DNA from: Amycolatopsis acidicola
GTDB lineage: Bacteria; Actinomycetota; Actinomycetes; Mycobacteriales; Pseudonocardiaceae
Assembly (NCBI RefSeq): GCF_007713735.2
Contig: NZ_VMNW02000002.1
Location: 62,001 to 126,000, forward strand
Length of the DNA: 64,000 nt
Direction of reading: 5' to 3'
Made by a program: the position numbers and the translations under genes. The notes under the pieces are model-generated. The model saw only the letters and a list, made by a program, of their open reading frames with translations, searched no databases and was not told the origin of the DNA. Each line of letters begins with the position of its first letter. The first letter of the stretch is position 1. Shown piece after piece: positions 59,369 through 64,000 of the stretch.

Positions 59369-60913
59369 ATGTACCCGGGTACTTTCGCCGCGACCCATCC
59401 GGACCGGCCCGCCATCGTGATGGCCGGTTCGGGGGAACGTCTGACCTACGGCGAGCTCGACGAGCGCTCCATCCGCCTCGCCAACGGCCTGGCGGCGGCC
59501 GGGCTGCGCCGCGGGGACAGCGTCGCGCTGCTGACCGACAACACGTTCCGCGCCTACGAGGTGTTCTGGGCGGCGATGCGGTCCGGGCTGTACGTGGCGG
59601 CGGTCAACAGCCACCTGTCCGCGCCCGAGGTCGCCTACATCGTCGGCGACTCCGAAGCCAGGGCGATCGTCGTGTCGGCGACACTGGGCGAGCTGGCCGC
59701 CGAAGTCGGCAGGCAGGTGCCGGACGCCGGGATCCGCTTGGCGTACAACGGTTCCGTCGACGGTTTCGACAGCTACGACGAGTTCCTCGCCGCCGCGTCG
59801 CCCGTCGCCCCGGACGACCAGCCCTGCGGCGCGGACATGCTCTACTCGTCGGGAACCACCGGGCGCCCCAAGGGAATCCGGGTCGACCTGCCGGATCGCC
59901 AGGTGGACGAAGCCGGTGACACGCTGACCCCGCTGATGCAGTACCTGTACGGCTTCGGCGAGGACAGCGTCTACCTCTCCCCCGCGCCCGTCTACCACGC
60001 CGCCCCGCTGCGATACGGCGCTTCCGTGCATCGTCTGGGCGGGACGGTGGTCATGATGGAGCGCTTCGACGCCGAGGCCGCGCTCCGCGCCATCGAGACC
60101 TACCGGATCACGCACAGCCAGTGGGTGCCGACGATGTTCATCCGCATGCTCAAGCTGCCCGCCGAGGTGCGCGAGCGCTACGACCTCTCGAGCCACCGGG
60201 CCGCCGTGCACGCCGCCGCGCCCTGCCCGCTCGACGTCAAACGCGCGATGATCGACTGGTGGGGGCCGATCATCTTCGAGTACTACAGCTCCACCGAAGG
60301 CGCCGGGATGACCTTCGTCCGCAGCGAGGAATGGCTCGAGCATCCCGGCACAGTCGGCCGCGCCGCGCTCGGCGTCATCCACATCTGCGACGACGACGGG
60401 AAGGACCTGCCGCCCGGTGAGGTCGGCACGATCTTCTTCGAACGCGACGAGGTCCCGTTCACCTACCACCGCGACCCGGACAAGACGCGCCAGGCGCAGC
60501 ATCCGGAGCATCAGACGTGGGTCACCACCGGCGATATCGGCTACCTGGACGAGGAAGGCTGGCTCTACCTCACCGACCGCAAGGCGTTCATGATCATCTC
60601 CGGCGGGGTCAACATCTACCCGCAGGAGGTGGAGGACGCGCTCGCGCTGCACCCCGCGGTCCTCGACGTGGCGGTGATCGGCGTGCCGGACGAGGAGATG
60701 GGCGAAGCCGTGAAGGCCGTCGTGCAACCCGCGCCCGGCGCGACGCCCGGCCCGGAACTGGCGGCCGAGCTCCTGGAGTACGTCCGCGGGCGCATCGCGC
60801 ACTACAAGGCCCCGCGCACGGTGGACTTCATCGACGAACTTCCCCGCACACCAACGGGAAAACTGGTGAAGCGGCGGTTGCAGCAGCGGTACACGGCCCC
60901 GGTCGCGTCCTGA
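59369..60913 (+). CDS. Acyl-CoA ligase (AMP-binding)
   Basis: A 514-aa adenylate-forming ligase. YSSGTTGRPKGIR near residue 157 (Ser replaces the usual Thr), EYYSSTEGAGMTFV near 307, GYLDEEGWLYLTDRKAFMIISGGVN cut by small gaps near 390-415, and catalytic Lys in PTGKLVKRRL near 498. Resembles mycobacterial FadD-type steroid/fatty acid ligases. GAGGAGG ribosome-binding site. Heads a run with thiolase and acyl-CoA dehydrogenases under the palindrome-bound TetR. Confidence 0.9.
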   Translation: MYPGTFAATHPDRPAIVMAGSGERLTYGELDERSIRLANGLAAAGLRRGDSVALLTDNTFRAYEVFWAAMRSGLYVAAVNSHLSAPEVAYIVGDSEARAIVVSATLGELAAEVGRQVPDAGIRLAYNGSVDGFDSYDEFLAAASPVAPDDQPCGADMLYSSGTTGRPKGIRVDLPDRQVDEAGDTLTPLMQYLYGFGEDSVYLSPAPVYHAAPLRYGASVHRLGGTVVMMERFDAEAALRAIETYRITHSQWVPTMFIRMLKLPAEVRERYDLSSHRAAVHAAAPCPLDVKRAMIDWWGPIIFEYYSSTEGAGMTFVRSEEWLEHPGTVGRAALGVIHICDDDGKDLPPGEVGTIFFERDEVPFTYHRDPDKTRQAQHPEHQTWVTTGDIGYLDEEGWLYLTDRKAFMIISGGVNIYPQEVEDALALHPAVLDVAVIGVPDEEMGEAVKAVVQPAPGATPGPELAAELLEYVRGRIAHYKAPRTVDFIDELPRTPTGKLVKRRLQQRYTAPVAS

Positions 60914-61001
60914 CCCGGGGAGTGGCGGCGCCGGGGGAACCGGAGGCGGCCCGCGGCAATCTGGCTCAGCCGCTTCGAAAACACAATTGAGGAGGTGCAC
61001 C

Positions 61002-62144
61002 GTGCGAGACGCGGTGATCGTGGAGGCGGTGCGGACGCCGGTCGGCAAGCGCAACGGCGGGCTGTCCGGGGTGCATCCGGCCGACCTGTCCGCCTACGTG
61101 CTGCGCGGGCTGGCCGAGCGCAGCGGCATCGACCCGGCCGAGGTCGACGACGTGGTGTGGGGCTGCGTCAGCCAGGCCGGGGAGCAGACCGGCGACATCG
61201 GCCGCACCGCGGTGCTCGCGGCGGGGTGGCCGGAGAGTGTGCCCGGCGTGACCGTGGACAGGCAGTGCGGCTCCTCCCAGCAGACCGTCAGTTTCGCCGC
61301 CGCGGGGCTGATCGCCGGCCAGTACGACGTGGTCGTCGCGGGCGGGGTCGAGTCGATGAGCCGCGTGCCGATGGGCTTCTCGTCCCAGGGCGCCAACCCG
61401 ATGGGCGAACAGTTCCAGGCCCGCTACGAAGGGGTGCGGCCGAACCAGGGCGTCGGCGCGGAGATGATCGCCGAACGCTGGGGCTTCAGCCGCACCCAGC
61501 TCGACGAGTTCAGCCTCGCCTCGCACGAAAAGGCCGCCGCGGCACAGGATTCCGGGGCCTTCGACGCGGAGCTCCTGCCGGTCGCCACCCTGGACGGCAC
61601 CGTCGCCGCCGACGAGGGCGTGCGGCGCGGCGGCAGCATCGAGAAGCTCGCCGGCCTCAAGCCCGCGTTCCGCGAGGACGGCGTGATCACCGCGGGCAAC
61701 AGCTCGCAGATCAGCGACGGCGCCGCCGCCCTGCTGATGACCACCAGCGAGAAGGCCGCCGAACTCGGCCTCACCCCGATCGCGCGCGTGCACACCGCCG
61801 TGCTCGCGGGCGACGATCCCATCATCATGCTCACCGCCCCGATCCCCGCCACGAAGAAGGCCTTGCGGCGCAGCGGGTTGTCCGTGGACGACATCGGCGT
61901 GTTCGAGGTGAACGAGGCGTTCGCCCCGGTGCCGCTGGCGTGGCTCGCGGAACTCGGTGCCGACCCGAAGGCGCTCAACCCGCAGGGCGGCGCGATCGCG
62001 CTCGGCCACCCGCTCGGCGGCAGCGGGGCGCGGATCATGACCACGCTCGTGCACGAAATGCGCGCGGGCGGCATCCGCTACGGGCTGCAAACCATGTGCG
62101 AAGGCGGCGGCCAGGCCAACGCCACGATCCTGGAGCTGCTGTGA
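61002..62144 (+). CDS. Acetyl-CoA acyltransferase (thiolase)
   Basis: A 380-aa thiolase. Catalytic nucleophile Cys in DRQCGSSQQT near residue 89, GGVESMSRVPMG, NEAFAPVPLAW near 310, GGAIALGHPLGGSGARI with the active His near 340, and the second Cys in QTMCEGGGQANA near 370. Cleaves 3-ketoacyl-CoA with CoA. The GTG start was chosen for its GGAGGT ribosome-binding site six bases upstream. Stop overlaps the next GTG (GTGA). Confidence 0.93.
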   Translation: MRDAVIVEAVRTPVGKRNGGLSGVHPADLSAYVLRGLAERSGIDPAEVDDVVWGCVSQAGEQTGDIGRTAVLAAGWPESVPGVTVDRQCGSSQQTVSFAAAGLIAGQYDVVVAGGVESMSRVPMGFSSQGANPMGEQFQARYEGVRPNQGVGAEMIAERWGFSRTQLDEFSLASHEKAAAAQDSGAFDAELLPVATLDGTVAADEGVRRGGSIEKLAGLKPAFREDGVITAGNSSQISDGAAALLMTTSEKAAELGLTPIARVHTAVLAGDDPIIMLTAPIPATKKALRRSGLSVDDIGVFEVNEAFAPVPLAWLAELGADPKALNPQGGAIALGHPLGGSGARIMTTLVHEMRAGGIRYGLQTMCEGGGQANATILELL

Positions 62145-63328
62145 ACGACTACCGCGCCCGCGCGCGCGACTGGCTGGCCGCGAACGTCCCCGCCGACGAC
62201 GAAAACGGCGCCGCCGACCAGGTGGTGGCCGCCGCGAAACGGTTCCAGGCCGCGCTCTACGACGCCGGCTACGCCGGGATCACCTGGCCGGCCGAGTACG
62301 GCGGGCAGGGCCTCGGCATGGCCGAGCAGCAGGCGTTCAACGACGCCGCCGCCGGGTTCGACCTGCCCACCAGCGTGTTCATGATCGGCATGGGCATGTG
62401 CGGGCCGACGCTGGTGGATCTGGGGACCCACGAGCAGAAGTCCCGCTACGTCAAGCCGTTGCTGCGTGGCGAGGAGATCTGGTGCCAGCTGTTCTCCGAG
62501 CCGGGCGCCGGTTCGGACGTGGCCAGCCTGCAGACCCGCGCCGTCCGCGACGGCGACGGGTGGCTGGTCAACGGACAGAAGGTCTGGACCACCGGCGCGC
62601 AGTTCTCCGACTACGGCGCGCTGCTCGCGAGGACCGACCCCGATCAGCCCAAGCACAAGGGGCTGACCATGTTCATCGTGGACATGCACGCCCCCGGGGT
62701 CACCGTGCGGCCCCTGAAGGACATGACCGGGCGCGCCCCGTTCAACGAGATCTACTTCGACAACGTCCGCATCCCCGGCGACGCGATCCTCGGGCAGGAG
62801 AACGCGGGCTGGCTCGCCGCGGTCACGATGCTCGGGCACGAACGCGTGTCGATCGGCGGCGGTGTGCGGCGCCGCTACGATCCGCTGGGCTACCACAACC
62901 TCGTGGCGATGGCACGCGAGCGTGGCCGGCTGTCCGATCCGGCCGTACGCCGCGAACTCGCGTCGCTGTATGCCGAAGAGCGCGCGCTGGCGCTGTTCAA
63001 CGCGCGGCTGCGGCAGGAGGCCGACGCCGGTTCGCCGCCGGGCGCGCGCGGTTCGGTGGCCAAGCTCGCCGGGGCGCGGTTGCTGTGGCACGCCACCGAC
63101 GTCGCCGGGCTCATCGCGGGCCTCGACGCCGCAGCCTGGGACACCACCGATGGCGACGAGCTGGCGGTCGCGATCTGCGCCACCCCGGCGGCCAGCATCG
63201 CCGGCGGCACCGACCAGGTGCAGCGGAACATCATCGGCGACCGGATTCTCGGGCTTCCGCGCGAACCCGCCGTCGACCGCGACGTACCGTTCCGCGAACT
63301 GCGGGTCGGCACGCAGCGGACCGCGTGA
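62141..63328 (+). CDS. Acyl-CoA dehydrogenase (first subunit)
   Basis: A 395-aa FadE-type flavoprotein: WPAEYGGQGLG near 45, LFSEPGAGSDVASL near 118 (FAD/substrate region), GQKVWTTGAQFSDYG and C-terminal GGTDQVQRNIIGDRILGLPRE. Oxidises an acyl-CoA to enoyl-CoA. GTG start overlaps the thiolase stop. A second, different dehydrogenase gene follows 14 bp later, so the active form may be a heteromer, as for mycobacterial steroid-degrading FadE pairs. Confidence 0.9.
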   Translation: MNDYRARARDWLAANVPADDENGAADQVVAAAKRFQAALYDAGYAGITWPAEYGGQGLGMAEQQAFNDAAAGFDLPTSVFMIGMGMCGPTLVDLGTHEQKSRYVKPLLRGEEIWCQLFSEPGAGSDVASLQTRAVRDGDGWLVNGQKVWTTGAQFSDYGALLARTDPDQPKHKGLTMFIVDMHAPGVTVRPLKDMTGRAPFNEIYFDNVRIPGDAILGQENAGWLAAVTMLGHERVSIGGGVRRRYDPLGYHNLVAMARERGRLSDPAVRRELASLYAEERALALFNARLRQEADAGSPPGARGSVAKLAGARLLWHATDVAGLIAGLDAAAWDTTDGDELAVAICATPAASIAGGTDQVQRNIIGDRILGLPREPAVDRDVPFRELRVGTQRTA

Positions 63329-63342
63329 GAGAGGGAGTGGAC

Positions 63343-64000
63343 ATGCGACTGGTGCTCGACAAGGAACAGCAGGAACTCCGCTCGACGGTGCGGAAACTGC
63401 TCGCCGACCACGCCCGGGTGCGGGAGGTACTGGACAGCGGCGAGGGAATCGACCGTCCACTGTGGAAACGGCTCGCCGGGGAGCTCGGGCTGGCCGGGCT
63501 CGTCGTGCCGGAAAACCTAGGCGGCGCGGGCGCGGGCCATGTCGAACGGGCCATCGTCGCCGAGGAGCTCGGACGCAGCCTCGCGCAGGTGCCGTTCTTC
63601 GCCTCGGCCGTGCTGGCGGTGGACGCCGCGTCGGCGCTCGGGGACGAGGAAACGCTGCCACGCCTGGCTTCCGGCGAACTGATCGGCACCGTGGCGGTGG
63701 CCGGGGGCTGGGGCCCGCTGGACGTGCGGGCGTCCGAACGCGACGGTGGCTGGGTGCTCGACGGCAAGGCCCCGTTCGTGATCGCCGGTGACGTGGCCGA
63801 CGTCGTGTATGTCTACAACGGACAGTGGTTCGTGGTCACCGGTGGCTTCGAGCGCAAGGTGTTGCGCACGCTCGACCCGACCCGTCCCGTCGCGCGCCTG
63901 GAGTTCTCGGCCACGCCCGCCCGCAAGCTCGACGGCGACCCGATCGCCCGCGTGCGCGATCTCGCGGCCGTGGCGCTCGCGGCGGAACAGCTCGGCGGCA
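63343..64000 (+). CDS. Acyl-CoA dehydrogenase, second subunit (cut by window end)
   Basis: The first 219 residues are in the window. They start MRLVLDKEQQELRSTVRKLL, the N-terminal helical domain of acyl-CoA dehydrogenases, with GLAGLVVPENLGGAGAG near 50 and a WVLDGKAPFVIAGDVADVV middle domain near 140. GAGGGAGTGG ribosome-binding site. Divergent enough from the preceding dehydrogenase to be a partner subunit instead of a duplicate. The catalytic region lies beyond the window. Confidence 0.85.
   Translation, partial: MRLVLDKEQQELRSTVRKLLADHARVREVLDSGEGIDRPLWKRLAGELGLAGLVVPENLGGAGAGHVERAIVAEELGRSLAQVPFFASAVLAVDAASALGDEETLPRLASGELIGTVAVAGGWGPLDVRASERDGGWVLDGKAPFVIAGDVADVVYVYNGQWFVVTGGFERKVLRTLDPTRPVARLEFSATPARKLDGDPIARVRDLAAVALAAEQLGG

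Overview
The window is very GC-rich, gene-dense bacterial DNA with frequent GTG starts and many 4-nt start/stop overlaps. Marker genes point to a mycolata-related actinomycete: rbpA (RNA polymerase-binding protein), a resuscitation-promoting-factor-like transglycosylase, the lnt-ppm1 lipoprotein/polyprenol-mannose pair, a large SARP/AfsR-type regulator, several apparently leaderless genes and rare TTA codons. I infer a Pseudonocardiales-type genome (Amycolatopsis-like), but nothing here fixes genus or species. I see no rRNA, tRNA, CRISPR array, insertion sequence or phage genes.

Layout. 0-8 kb: small metabolic genes, each next to its own regulator (LysR with a SnoaL-like protein and FAD monooxygenase; AraC with an isochorismatase-like hydrolase; GntR coupled to a lone ABC ATPase; HxlR divergent from an MFS exporter). 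8-14 kb: envelope and housekeeping genes (GDPD, RPF-like transglycosylase, thymidine kinase, rbpA with a sigma-R-like promoter and a strong terminator, ppm1, lnt). 14-18 kb: amidohydrolase divergent from a lysine 2,3-aminomutase family radical SAM enzyme, then a second FAD monooxygenase. 18-22 kb: APS kinase divergent from a sulfotransferase-like protein, next to an MGDG/MurG-type glycosyltransferase coupled to a DMT-family membrane protein; this could be a sulfated-glycolipid locus. 22-28 kb: a two-zinc-finger small protein, an FtsX-type permease with two different ATPases, a membrane-anchored SGNH hydrolase and a MazF-like toxin-antitoxin pair. 28-39 kb: Lrp with an M24 peptidase, TetR with an aldo/keto reductase, a NagZ-like lipoprotein, a large membrane patatin-like protein, an SNase-like nuclease, a CYTH-CHAD protein and an unknown protein.

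39-47 kb is the oddest part: a methyltransferase; an unusual fusion of a 5'-truncated riboflavin synthase-like domain to a divergent RibB domain; a tyrosine-phosphatase gene with a frameshift whose shifted frame overlaps the fusion gene by GTGA; a 1020-aa SARP-NB-ARC-TPR regulator; a TspO-like membrane protein frameshifted at a six-base homopolymer; an SDR; and a MarR gene behind a perfect 10-bp inverted repeat.

47-64 kb is catabolic. A five-gene Liv-type ABC importer (two ATPases, two permeases, lipoprotein) is followed by a TetR gene and lies divergent from a fatty-acid-type CoA ligase. After an alcohol dehydrogenase, a thioredoxin, a decayed metallo-beta-lactamase-fold gene and a MerR/CarH-like regulator comes a second TetR regulator between two more acyl-CoA ligases, then a thiolase and two acyl-CoA dehydrogenases (the last cut by the window end). 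Two copies of one palindrome, one in front of each of those ligases, suggest the TetR protein controls both arms of a beta-oxidation-like regulon. Taken together, the genes could import an organic acid, activate it to a CoA thioester and oxidise it; the substrate is not evident from sequence.
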